From Perkinsus marinus ATCC 50983 (Eukaryota > Perkinsozoa > Perkinsida > Perkinsidae): 64,000 bases of DNA. The notes under the pieces are model-generated. The model ran no database searches, was not told where the DNA came from, and saw only the letters and a program-made list of their open reading frames with translations. Location of the stretch: NCBI RefSeq assembly GCF_000006405.1, contig NW_003217015.1, forward strand, positions 91,973 to 155,972, written 5' to 3'. The stretch's first letter is position 1. Each line of letters begins with the position of its first letter. A program made the translations under genes and the position numbers. This document shows positions 1-10,937 of the stretch, one piece after another.

Positions 1-1639
1 GGGAGGGTTATTGGCCTTCAGTCGCATTCGCTATATTCAACCTCATTTTCGTGAGCATCATCTCAACCATCCTTCGGTGCTTGATTCGGCCTCACTGTAG
101 GTCCTCTCCATATGGTCCCATGTTGCGTGTATGCTGACGGACCCAGGAACGGTAGTAAGCTTGTTTCGGTGTTACGACTGCTTACTTTCGCGAACTCGCA
201 AATGCATACGAAGTCGAAATAATGGCACTCGCAGAATATACTATGCGAATCCTGAATGGTAGCGGTATCCTTCATACTAAAATTTGAAATCCAATTGTCA
301 CCACATACACTCATCGTGCGATTGGGCCCGATTGGGGAAGATGCTACGGGAAGATGCTGATTGGAGAAGATTCGGGTCTATCACAGGTGCCGCTGAATAA
401 TAAAGGAGTGGAGGACTTGGAGGCGGGCAAGTGTGCTGGTGTTATTGAGATGGGCTCACGCGACATAGAGTAATGATTAATTTCTACCATAGTATCGCGA
501 GGCCGTTCCGTCAGACATCGTTCGGCGAGTACAAGCCCAGCAACACAAACATTGTCGAATGTCAACGACAATGCTCAGGCGTGTCGAGATCCCCAGCACT
601 GTTCGCTGGCTGACGGCAGCAGTTCCAGCGGAAATACGGCGCCTAAACGACGGTATTGTAAGCGATGTAACATCCCCAAACCTCCACGAGCACATCACTG
701 CAGTAGGTCATTGGAGTCGACCCCTAGGGGCATGGAATCTTTTATATTCAGGCACGTGCAAAAGGTGCGTGCTGAAGATGGACCATCATTGTCCCTGGGT
801 TAACAATTGTGTCGGAAAATGCAACCAAAAACACTTCATGCTGTTTCTACTGGTCGGTGGCGGTCACTTTCCAAGCTCGATTTTCCAACTCTTCTTAGTG
901 TAGGAATGAATGTTCGTATTCCTCGGCTGAGTACAGAAGTTTCCTCACTAATTATAGGAGTTTACATACAAACTCGGGTGAAGCGTACGGAAACCAATGG
1001 GAATTTCCTCAAAATTTCCACGAATGTCACCTACACATGTAGTTGACTATGTGCATATTTCCCACACCGCTCTCTTTTCTCAGTATGTGGCAGCGCTCTG
1101 TGGCGTGTCGTTTCTCACCATCGTAGCCCGATTGCATCACTGTCGCAATAAAGAGCATTTTATACCGCCCTTGGGAAGAATCGGACCACCGGACCAAACG
1201 GAAAGGGCGACCGACGTGTGCATTATCGACGGACCCTTGATTGGTTTTGGAATTGTAATAACTCACTTGTTGTTTTTCTTTCATTTTTCCTCAGTTGACT
1301 TTCTTCTTCGCGTTGGTCTTCGGCCTTTTCACCGTCATCATGCTTTGCGACCAAGCTTCGGCGATAATGTAAAAGTGGGGAAAATCGTTCGACTCGCATC
1401 GGTGTTCAGTCACAATCAAACTGGAATCGAGCAGTTGCAGAATATAAGCGGCCCCACTCAAAGTTGGCGAGAGAACATAAAGGAAGTTTTCAAGGAGGGG
1501 ACGGCGACTACTCGTGAGGGCCTCTGATCTTGCTAGCCACTAGGCTATTCACTTTGTATCAGGGCTTCCGACCTTCCTAGCGATGCTATTACCTCTACCG
1601 ACCAATCGGAGTCGGGCTCCATCCAAGGGCCTCGAGTGA
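1..1639 (+). CDS. DHHC palmitoyltransferase (zDHHC), 5' end outside window
   Basis: S-acyltransferase that adds palmitate to cysteines of membrane-associated proteins, acting in Golgi or plasma membranes. The first exon (to 50) and second (101-151) give a transmembrane stretch followed by the TDPG motif (LTDPGTV). A linker exon ends at 702. The zinc-binding cysteine-rich domain then spans a 49-bp intron (703-751): [18 protein letters not shown] joins [19 protein letters not shown], holding the catalytic DHHC. Further exons 752-852, 1084-1254, 1295-1368, 1410-1513 and 1581-1639 restore one frame with two more hydrophobic segments ([28 protein letters not shown]), the TGIEQLQN stretch and a C-terminal PLPTNR that are usual for the family. 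The 231-bp intron 853-1083 carries a transposon copy. The linker between 152 and about 540 is not resolved. Family assignment is secure. Confidence 0.9.
896..1069 (+). mobile_element. hAT-like MITE copy 1, in an intron of the DHHC gene
   Basis: Non-autonomous element of about 175 bp, recognised by the family core (cctcggctgag, tttcctcactaattatagg, catgtagttgactatgtgc) and by ends related to CAGTGT and CACACTG. It fills most of intron 853-1083. Removing it leaves an intron of about 55 bp, the usual size here, so it probably landed in an existing intron. It has no coding capacity. Confidence 0.8.
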
Positions 1640-2453
1640 TTGCTCGACACTATTTTGTATTCAACCGTATTATGCATCATTGTGTACCCTTAGGCTCTTC
1701 TGACAGCTTTTCTTGCCCGTTATGTGCTGTTGGTCAATTGGTGGGATCTCAAGGAACAGTACCAACTGATTAGACCTAACGTCTTAGGACTTCACCCATG
1801 ATCGATGGGAATGTGCTACGACGTCGTCAAGTAAATCAACAGTTTCGGAATCGGTGTTGGAACATGTGTTCGCTTTCCTCAACTGAGCTCGGAATTTTCC
1901 TCACTTGTTATAGGGGTTCCTATACGAAGTGGGGTAGAAATGTATGGAAACCAATGAGAGTTCCCCGAAACCTCCTCAAAAATTTCATATCGTCGGCCAC
2001 GCATGTAGTTGACCATGTGCATACTTTCCCACACTGTTCAGAAGTGATACAGCCTATTCTGTTGTAATACCAAAAACGAACTCTCTGGATTGAACATCTT
2101 CCTACCTTTTTACAGCAATAAGTGAAGCGAAAGAATGTCTCGATCAGCATTCATGCGGCCAGTTGAGTCGGCACAGTTCTGGCTTTGACCTATCCTTGTT
2201 TTCGATACGGTGTTGGCCTTAGTGATAAGGTAACGAGTCTTCATTCAATCAATTGCTTGGGAGAACAGGCCAGAGCTGTGACCGTCGAACATGACGTGTA
2301 AGGCGATGAGACAACTCCTGACAGTAGTTTAATACTCATTGAAGTGTTTCCAATGACATTCACCGTGTACGTTGTTGTTAATGAGGTGTGAATAAGTAAA
2401 GCTGAGTAACAATAGACTGGCAACCGCCACAGCTTCTATTCTCATTGTCTCCT
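1640..2453. other. intergenic DNA between DHHC and EFHB-like genes
   Basis: No coding exon could be supported. The stretch contains one MITE copy (1852-2036). The rest shows only short unconserved open frames. Unrecognised upstream exons of the EFHB-like gene could lie here. Confidence 0.5.
1852..2036 (+). mobile_element. hAT-like MITE copy 2
   Basis: A copy of the same family, 185 bp, starting CGGTGTTGGAACATG and ending TTTCCCACACTG. The 8-bp flanks are ttcggaat on the left and ttcagaag on the right, six of eight identical, as expected of an aged 8-bp target-site duplication. It is intergenic as far as can be seen. Confidence 0.8.
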
Positions 2454-5286
2454 ATGCTCGATAAACCAGTGGGGGATAACTACACTCGCATGGTCACTGA
2501 GGTGAGCTCTTCGGGGTAGTCGGTGGCGAATGTCTTGTGGTACTAGGGCAAGATCCTGGCGGATCCGCTGACAAGAGGGGTGAGGCCAGCAGGGAAAAGT
2601 AGGGTCCAACCCCGCACTCGCTGGTCAGCTCGTGCCCCTAGGTATTGCGGTTTTCGATGATTCTGTCGAGCGCGACCTGCAGCCGGACATGTACTTTCCG
2701 GCGGCTCCTACTCCTACTGGTAGCGTCGGCGAGTCGTCCACTGTTGTGAGAGCCTCCTTTGCTGGCCAGAAGAAAAGAAGTACAGAAGAGACTACGAGCC
2801 TGGCAAGATGAATGTACATTGGGGAATGGTCGATTTGGAACGAGAGACGGACCCCAAGGATATCATTCACGGCATCAAGTCGCTTACCGGAGAAAACGCT
2901 GAGAAGACTATGAAAGTGAGGGAGTTCTTTTCGTGGTCTGAGCAGAGTTAATCTCAAGGGTCAAGCGAGGCCGTGCTTGTTAATGTTGCATTGTATCACT
3001 CATTGTTATTTCATTGAATTCGAGGAAGTGTGAAAGATAACGTATGTGTCTGTAGTATCATGCATTGGTAGGCCCAAGAGAGAGTGGGTGTTGAAGCTTA
3101 CATGGACGAGTGTGCTGAGCAAGTGTATGCCTCTACCAAGCGGGAGCCTTTGGGGAAGGCCTATATACGGGGACACGAGTTGCCAGAAGTCACTAAGGCG
3201 ATCTCGTTCAAGGGTGAGCTGATTCCACCATAGTATAAGCAATCGAATACTACTGGCTTTCGATGCTTCTGGATACTCGTTGTTGGTTCGTTCGGTTGGA
3301 GACCTCCGGGGGGTTTCTGGTCCGCTGTTCGTAGCTTGTTCTGGCAGGCTTTGGCTTCAAGCCCCCAGATTCGGAATTCAATGCCAAGGAGAGTATCTTC
3401 CCCGTTGATGTTGCTAGAGAGGAGACGCCTGCTGTACAGGAGAGGTAGCGATGCTTCGACGACTGGCGAGGCTGCTGGAGATGATGATTGTTGATAGCAG
3501 TCATGACTAGAATCCCGTGTATCCCTCCGTGCCGGGTTCCTCATGTTTGGTAGCAGCCTGTGTCCTGTCAGATACCGATTCACTCACAACGACTATCGGT
3601 GTGGGGAGATGATCAGTCGTGACTACGAATGGTGAATAAGGAATCTGCACACTCCTTGAGATGTTCGTTTTGTGGTAGGCCGGAAGAGACGGAGAATTCC
3701 TACTTCCGATTTGGGAAGACAGAGAAGGCTAAGCTGCCAGCTGGAGAAGGGGCGAAGCAGGCTTTGATGTACACTATTTCTTTGGTCCTTTTTGGCAGTT
3801 GCTCTGTTGTCAGTTGGAACCCCGCGAACGAGAAGACTAGAATAGTGGGCTTGCGGGCTGAGGCAGCGCGGGAGGTTCTCAATGAACCTCTTGGTGAGAC
3901 AAAGAATCTCATGCAGGTGGGAGGAGCGAAGCCCTGCTATGACGGAGTGGTGTTTCTGTCTTCCTGTAGGGTCCGCTGCCTGTGCCCGAAGGATTCGTGT
4001 TTGGCGTTAAGTCTGGTGAGTATCTCCCGCGGTGGCTTCGTAATTCCGCTGTTCGTTGAGCGTTACTGATTCTGGTAAATTCCTGCCAGCATGGCCTCTC
4101 CCTAGCTGGGACAGTGTGGGGAAATTTGCTCATGGCCGACTTCATCTGTCGATGACGATGAAAAAACTCTCGTTCGTTTTTCGACCATTTCCACTTTGAG
4201 TAATATGTGATACATATTTCTATAATGCAGTTGAGGGTGACCCTTAGCTTAGCTAAGGAAACCAAACATATACTCCAACACTGCGCTGAGGTCTGCTCTG
4301 CTTTCTAGGCACTGTAAAAGCTAGCTCCACTGACAATATCACGGCAGCTGACTGCATACATTATAACGCTTCTAACGAAAAGGAAATTCTACCCGATGCG
4401 GACCTTGGAAAGTAGGTCCTGCATGAACGTTGGAGAGAGTCGCAACGGCATCAGATGTATGAAACGTGGCAAGCGGAACGTCACAGACGAACTCCGTCAT
4501 TTCGGTCGCCCTAGCATCAGGACTGATATTCCGAAGTAAGCGGAAGACGCGTTATAGTGAATGTGAAAAAGCCTTCTGCCGGAGTTGAACCGACGACCTC
4601 CCGCTTACTAAGCGGGTGCTCTACCAACTAAGCTAAGAAGGCTTAGTATTTATGATCTCCTGTTTCTTCTCTTTCCATTAAGAGTTTCAGGCCTAAAGTA
4701 AGGAGCGTAGCCGACATACAGAACTATGGCGATGAGGTTGGTTGTGACAGCTTACTGCATCCTCAGAGGTACCCATCATAATCCGCCTCACGAAAAAAAG
4801 GCGCTCCCATAGCTAACTAATCCACTGCAGAAGAGAATAATTGAGATTAGCTGTGTCACGCCTGGCTAACGCATATGAAACTCTTCTTACCACTACAGTA
4901 CACTTGTATCCCATCCTCAGATTCGAGTCAATGGGTGTCACAGATGAGCAGTTCTTACAGCGCAGATCCAAGGATGAATTGCGGTATCGTCGACGTTACT
5001 CGATGAATCGCGCAGACAAACCTCGTTCCCGTCCTCAGTTCGATCGTGCAGTTGGTATTGCCAACCAAGTATGCACCTGATAACGAGTCAAAGAACATCC
5101 TGTTCGAGAAGCTTTGGCCCGAGGTTAGCATCTTGCGTTGGAAAGAAAGGACATCCACACTACGTTGTTCAGGCCGTTGCCGTGTATGGGGATGAGGAGG
5201 AACTTGCCTCTCTGGACAGTTTCTTCTACGTCTTCACTCAACTGGTCGTAAAGCCTCGAATGAAGAAAGAGACGAGTATGGCCTGA
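2454..5286 (+). CDS. EFHB/CFAP21-like ciliary protein
   Basis: Homologue of the axonemal protein EFHB (CFAP21), an inner microtubule-doublet protein of cilia. Family landmarks in order: KREPLGKAYIRGHELPE (about 3140), FTHNDYRCGEMISRDYEW (about 3575), LPVPEGFVFGVKS (about 3975), DLGKCMKRGKRNVTDELRHF (across an intron near 4410-4453), FGRPSIRTDIPKPKV to RSVADIQNYGDE (across intron 4536-4690), then RFESMGVTDEQFLQRRSKDE after intron 4769-4920. The frame ends at 5286. The last family landmarks match the C-terminal half of animal EFHB closely. I saw no canonical EF-hand loop between the VFGVKS and DLGKC segments, where animal EFHB carries its two EF hands, so this looks like a short form. One intron holds a MITE, another an antisense tRNA gene. 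The start (MLDKPVGDNYTRM) and the exons 2454-3000 and 5000-5200 are tentative. Confidence 0.78.
4112..4283 (-). mobile_element. hAT-like MITE copy 3, in an intron of the EFHB-like gene
   Basis: 172 bp in reverse orientation. It starts CAGTGTGGGGAAATTTGC and ends ATATACTCCAACACTG, so the two ends are imperfect inverted repeats of each other. Flanking octamers agctggga and cgctgagg share five of eight bases. It sits between the donor after VFGVKS (about 4017) and the next exon (about 4300). Confidence 0.8.
4570..4642 (-). tRNA. tRNA-Thr (anticodon AGU)
   Basis: On the minus strand the sequence folds as a cloverleaf: acceptor stem GCCTTCT/AGAAGGC, D arm GCTT-GAGC, anticodon stem CCCGC/GCGGG with loop TTAGTAA (anticodon AGT), variable AGGTC, and T arm GTCGG-TTCAACT-CCGGC. 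There is no encoded CCA. The RNA end runs into a T tract (plus-strand A run 4566-4570) that can serve as a Pol III terminator. There is no intron in the tRNA. The gene lies antisense inside intron 4536-4690 of the EFHB-like gene. Confidence 0.95.
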
Positions 5287-5827
5287 TACATCTTCTACCG
5301 TAACTCTGTGAGATCTTGAATAGTGCGGTTGTGCATTCAGGAAGTTTGGAAACGATCTTCGCTGAGTATCGCAAGGAATAGCAAGTTGATGATGCCACTA
5401 TGAATAGCATTCATGGATCATGTTGTCCACTCGTGTTGGCGGTGTGCTCAGGTGTATGCTTGTGTTTTAGTCTGTTATATCCTGTACGGATATAACAACA
5501 GCGTATGAAGATGTGGCGATACGACTATGGGTCTGTACTCACTGATAACTACCACGTCGATCTCGTTCTTGATAAAGGGTGGAGTGTGACCGTGGCCTGC
5601 TCACCCGTGCCATTTTTAGGGAACATCAGAGTGTCGTTTCCAGTAATGGTTGGTACAATATTCGATACAGAGGTTTTCATTTCGAAGTATGAGCGACTGT
5701 TACCTCGTCCCTACTGTAAAGAAACACCACATTCCTTTCAATGTACAACCATCTCACAACCATCTCCTACATGATTCACAGACAGGTTCCCGAAGGAGTG
5801 GTAGGAACAAATCGGACATGCAAGAGC
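5287..5827. other. convergent intergenic spacer, EFHB-like / CDC14
   Basis: Separates the 3' ends of two convergent genes. Short open frames are present on the plus strand (for example 5505-5774), but none resembles a known protein or shows splice continuity with a neighbour. Nothing else was seen. Confidence 0.5.
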
Positions 5828-7297
5828 CTAGTATGAGCCAGCACTCAGCCGCAGCATTGCACTGATGCTGTTCTTGTTAGCACCGAGTCTCGTCATTTCC
5901 GTCTTCTGCTTAGCAGCCATAAGCCTCTCGCCTTGACCTATATCCACCTCATATCTATCAGGGTCGATCGTGGTCAATAACGTCGGCACCTTGTTGAGCT
6001 GCGGAGTTCGCATTCCATGCTCGACATCACATAAGAACTGTTGCTGATGGCCCAGAATAGATCCTGGGCGACAGATTCTGTTCCAACCGATCCATGCTCG
6101 AGCTCGAAACCCATATCGCTTCATAGCATAGAGACCAATGAGGCAGCCAGTACGGCCCAAGCCCGCTTTACAATGCACAGCTATCACACCAGATGGTATA
6201 GACTCGACAGCATTGAAGAAGTAACTCATTATGGATTGTGATGGGCAAGTCCCGTCGGGGAAGTAGAGGTCCATGTGGGCGAATCCTGCCGAAGTGAAGC
6301 GATTCCGATCATACAATTTATCGTTCAATCTGACGATGAGTTCAACACCCATCGACTTGAATACGGCGTGGAAATCCTCCGGTATGTGGGCCGGGAAACC
6401 ACGATTATCCCTTCGTTCATTTTGAGGGCTCGAAAAGGCCAATATTTTTCCTGGTATTATCCAATTTAGATCGCCGTTCTGGAGACTGGCATAGTAGTTG
6501 TACTCATTGATATCGAACCTGCATGGATCGTACCAACCCAGCAGGTAAGCGTACTGTAGACCGCAGAGGCAGTCGAGAATCTAAAATGACCATCGTAACT
6601 CGACAAGGAGGTGGCTCAGCTTTCCTCACAGTGCAGGGATAAGGGCAGTCTCCTATCGAGGCATCTCTGAAAGGCATCACGCTTGGGTATCCACTTTCAA
6701 CACGGTCCAGTGCCTCTGCTGGAGAGAGCTTATGGAAAAACATCAGATATGCAGAGACTAGGAGGACCGCATTCGGACCTGATCAAGCAGCAAGTCATTG
6801 AGTAACGCATCACGATCAATACGCTTCTCTGGGTGACTGCTGCAGTAGTGTACCACTGGTCTATCCTCACGAGCGCCGCTTTCGAGTAAAGATCTCAACT
6901 AACACCAAACAGATCGAACCAAGACAGTGATTTCTCCCCTCACTTCGAGTAGGTATGTTGTGATCTGTGCCAAGTTGAGCGGCCCGAAGTCCTTGTAAAA
7001 CCTGTTATAGACGAGTTCGTTATCTATGTTCAGTAGTATAGGCTTCCTCCTCGCCGTGGGATCAGTGATAAGGGGACCGTCGAACACAGTAAAATAGAGC
7101 CGCTGTGGGATCAACTCCTTCACAGGCCAAGACGAGTAAAGACCGATTTGTCTTTTGACGTCTTCATCCGGCAACGAGAATTTGACATGCCTTTCTGCGG
7201 TTCGCTTGGGTTTCGCGCTTGAAGACAATGCGGAATGTGAAGGAAACAATGATGGTGGTGGAAGACTCATCCTAGCCTGCCAGTTCCGAACTTGCAT
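5828..7297 (-). CDS. CDC14: CDC14 dual-specificity phosphatase
   Basis: Proline-directed phosphatase family acting in mitotic exit and cytokinesis, and on centrosome or basal-body structures. Exon 1 (6944-7297) carries the N-terminal structural domain with IDNELVYNRFYKDFGPLNLA. A short exon encodes HYCSSHPEK and splices over a 40-odd-bp intron to PNAVLLVSAYLMFFHK. The same exon continues to PFRDASIGDCPYPC, and an intron ending near 6582 leads to ILDCLCGLQYAYLLGW. The last exon (5828 to about 6581) gives QNGDLNWIIPGKILAF, then the catalytic P-loop HCKAGLGRTG with the nucleophilic Cys and invariant Arg, then RICRPGSILGHQQQF. All key residues are intact. The tail after the phosphatase core is short (about 55 residues) compared with yeast or animal CDC14, so localisation signals may be reduced. 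The start could also be the Met of MSLPPPSLF, nine codons in. Confidence 0.93.
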
Positions 7298-8149
7298 TTC
7301 GGAGGGTCGCCCAGCAGATTTCCCATCATGGCCATAAGGTGGCGTTCGCCTTGTGGTAGGATCGTGTTGGGCGAGAATTATAGGCTTGAGAGCAGGTAGA
7401 TGCAGTGGCTGCCGTGGAAGTCACAATGCGCACGAAACCACTTTGCGCACTGTTTCCCAGGGCGGCCCGAATTTCGAGCGGTATTTCGCGATAAAGTTTC
7501 TTTGGAATTACTGCACAGATGCTGCACAGAGTGATCTACCTCGTGAGAATTACCTTGCCTAGGAGCTGGTGCATGCACTCAAGCTAGGTGGGAATTCTGA
7601 AGCTACTGTGAAATTATCCACTTATTCAGCTGCCGAATTGAAACAGACTTGTTAAGCACCACCCCCCCCCGATATTCAACTGACTGACCTCAACAAGTAG
7701 AGAGCTGCTCTCCTTAGTCCACACCGACTATGCAACCGTCTGCTCCTGCATACTGGTGTGTACATTTCTGCGCGCTTTTAGCTTGCACCACTATATTCGT
7801 TCGTGCCATTTTCCTGGCCAGCTCTTGTCGTTCAGCGTTATGAAAACGAGATCGCGATGATTGTGTCATTCTATATATGAACAGTGACTGTCGCAGGCAG
7901 ATACCGTAACTCTGTATAGTCTACAGTGTCTTCTTCCCCTCGACTCTGTATTTGGCTCAATTATCTGGCTGAATGTCTCTAATCAGCATTCCTGAGAATT
8001 CCTGTCCGGTTGCTTACTAATTCAACAACGCACAAAGCTGTGTCCCGAGCTAGCGCGACTTCTTTGAACGCAACTCGGTTGCAATCCAATTTGTGCCATC
8101 GTCCATAGTATCGGTCCAGTTTGTTTGCCACATCACTGTCGGTCATTTT
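7298..8149. other. divergent promoter region, CDC14 / transporter 1
   Basis: About 850 bp between two divergently transcribed genes. It holds a run of nine C near 7662 and no supportable coding exon. Regulatory sites for both genes are expected here, but no motif was recognised. Confidence 0.45.
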
Positions 8150-9801
8150 ATGTCGGGTAGTGCCACTCGGCGGGACTATGGGCTCCAGAAGTGCATAACA
8201 TACTCTGTGCTAAGCATGTTGGGCTTCGGTATTACTAGCTACGTCATGGCGTAAGTAACCATACGACATGCGTATTAGAATGCTTATTACATTAGATTGG
8301 CTACTGCTATATTGGAAAGATCGATCGAGAAGTATTACTGGGTCGGCGCTGAATGGAAAATGATGGCAATAATTTGGCTTTCAGCGAGTCTTCCTGGTAC
8401 GTGAATACTCCTGGCTGCCTCCTCTCGTGGTCCTGTAACTTCCACAATACTTTCTTAGGCGCGGTCTGTTATGTCTATCACTGGGTCAAGAACAAGCGTG
8501 TGGAATTCTTCTGGAGTGGTGACAGTGCTGGGCGAGACGATGGGATTACGGTGAAGACCAAAGTGCTATCGCTCTTGGGAGGGATCTTGTTGGGACTCTC
8601 CCTGACCCTGATGAAAAAAGCATTTGTTTTCACAAGCCCTGCTGAAAAAGGTAAGTAGCAACAACAGGTGTCTCGTGTGAATGCTGCGACGTTCAATGTG
8701 GTAGGTCCCGTGACAGCAATCTCAGGAGCTGCAATCATCGTTGTTAGCTTGTATGGGCACTTCGTTTTTGGCGAATTGCTCACGAAGAAGCATGTCTTTC
8801 TCATTGTCATGGTGGGCTTGCTAGTTTGACCGTATCTTGGATCTTCTCTTAATGCGTTTGTCAGATTCTCGTTGGTGTTGTGATATCATCCCTAGGATCA
8901 GGGAGTAGCGACGAAATCGTCACATCTGCTGTTGCGGCTACTGACTACAACCCATACGATGCCTTTTCTACGTTCATCCACAGAGAAAACGCTATCTTCA
9001 CGCCACAGTCGTCTGTAGCGGATACTGACCATATACTGGGCTTTGCATTCGCAGTAAGAGCATCACGTATCTCATCAGTATCCATTTAGTATAGGCTGTG
9101 TTCGTAGCCGATCGTACTAGGACTCCCTCAGGTATTGGCAATGTTTTCTATGTCGGGCACAACGCTTTTGATACGCTACAGTGCCATAGGTAAGATAGGA
9201 TGAAGTATCCCTGTTGTAGTATCTGTTCACATTTCAGGTAATGTATCGACCTGGAGTGGCTTTGCTTCGAGACAGTGCGTGTTGTCTGTGATGGCTCTAG
9301 TAGCTGGATTCGCGTTAGCAAAGAGTGATGATAACCAGGATTTGCCTGCTACAGTCCTACCCAATGAAGTTATTGGTTTGGCAGTCATTGCTGGTCTATC
9401 GCAGGTGGGTGTCCTTCGTGTCATCTCTCCGTTAGTTGAGGGTGAATGCGTTATAAGTTGAATATACGCTCCGCGTAGTCCCTCGTTATGGTCGGATTTT
9501 TCAGGCGCTAGCGATTTTTGCTCTGAACGCGGCTTTGCTGTATCCTTCTACGAGTCTTGTCAACGTGATTGCCTCCTCCCAGTCCGTAGTTGTGCTCTTT
9601 CTCAATCTTGCTATAGATGGTTTGCTCCCATGCCTGTCTCAATTGATTGGTATGTCTATTCTTCTCACTGGTGTTATCTTAAGTTCGTTGTTGCCACCGT
9701 CGATGCCACAGGATGGGGTTGATTGCAGGAAAGAGGCGTTCCGAGTGGAGAACCTCTCTACTCGAGAGAGTTTGTTAGATCATAGCAGCAGTCTTGTGTA
9801 A
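8150..9801 (+). CDS. DMT-superfamily (EamA-like) membrane transporter, copy 1
   Basis: Polytopic membrane protein of the drug/metabolite transporter type; substrate unknown. It starts MSGSATRRDYGLQKC (8150) and runs through seven to eight exons with introns of about 40-70 bp, for example gtaagt at 8252, gtacgt at 8399 and gtaagt at 8651. Hydrophobic helices alternate in the usual ten-helix manner. The family-like motif GHFVFGELLTKKHVFL precedes a glycine-rich helix (LVGVVISSLGSG), and the second half repeats the pattern (ATVLPNEVIGLAVIAGLSQ, then IASSQSVVVLFLNLAIDGLL and GMSILLTGVILSSLLPP). The C-terminal tail is short and charged. It is paralogous, exon by exon, to the gene on the opposite strand at 10938-12563. 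Superfamily placement is from motif pattern, so moderate. Confidence 0.75.
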
Positions 9802-10937
9802 TTGATAATTTCTAAGCATGTCTAATTATGGTTTTCATTTTGAAGGATTTGTAGTCTGAGTATGTCTAACATTGTTTTTTCTCAATAATCATTTTTTATA
9901 ATAACTCGCTCTAAGACGTCGAGTCAGCGTGTATAGACCATGGGAGCTCCAGCTCGCGGTCTACTATTACTGTAATCATCATTTCTCTAGCGACTAAAGC
10001 AGACCCAGGATTCCTCACTTCTCATCGACGATTTGTTATGTCCTGGACTAGCTGCTATTCGTTACGGCATGAACGTCGGAGCTAGCCGTTCTATGAAGAA
10101 ACCGCTCAAACGCTATTTTCACATTTTGAGGTTTCTTGTCCGGACTGATATTTGTTGTCGAGTTTTGGGTAACTATATTGAAAATATTGAGTCTGGATGA
10201 AAACACATGGCCTATGCAGACTCGTACGCGGTGAAGACGGAATGTGGCTATAGTGTGTGTATGTGAGTCAAAAATACAACACCGTCGCCATCTTAGGCTC
10301 GAGAGCGATGTGCTAGCAACTCAATTTAGCGTTATTTCAGTTAGCCAGAACATTGCCACAAGAAACAGGAGTCTCCTTCATTTTCACCGCATAGTTTTTA
10401 TTGTAGTATGCGTGAATAAGATTGGGCTTAAGCTTGATTTTTCCAGGTTGGGGAAGTCACTTCATGAGTGATCGATAGATGAATTTGTAAAACGTATGGA
10501 TCTGTGTCAATGGGATGCGATACGAAGGAGCATCTTTCTATGTCCTCAACCGACTTGGGGTTTACAAGTGCCTTTTCTCGTATGACTTTTCATCGATTGT
10601 GAACCCTCTAGTTGTACGTAAGCTGCAGTAAGGAAAGGTAAACTATGTATTGACTCAACCGCTTCGGATCTCCGGAGACATAACAATTACAACATTCTCA
10701 GAAAGTGATGAAACTTTTGTTGGCAGTCAAATGGAAACATATTGGTTGAGGATATGGTTAGAAGCAACAACGGATGAAATTGAGACAAGTTCGACTGGAA
10801 CCCATCTCGATTAGAAGCGTTTAATATGTGGAGAATATCATAGCACGAACTAGATAACAGCAGACCCTAGAAGATGTTTAGAAAGTAAGCATGACGTCGT
10901 TACTCGTAAGTTACAAGTCGTAACACCCTTGCTGTAG
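9802..10937. other. spacer between convergent transporter paralogues
   Basis: 1.1 kb of AT-richer DNA between the two tail-to-tail transporter genes. No exon, RNA gene or repeat could be supported; it presumably holds both 3' UTRs. Confidence 0.5.
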
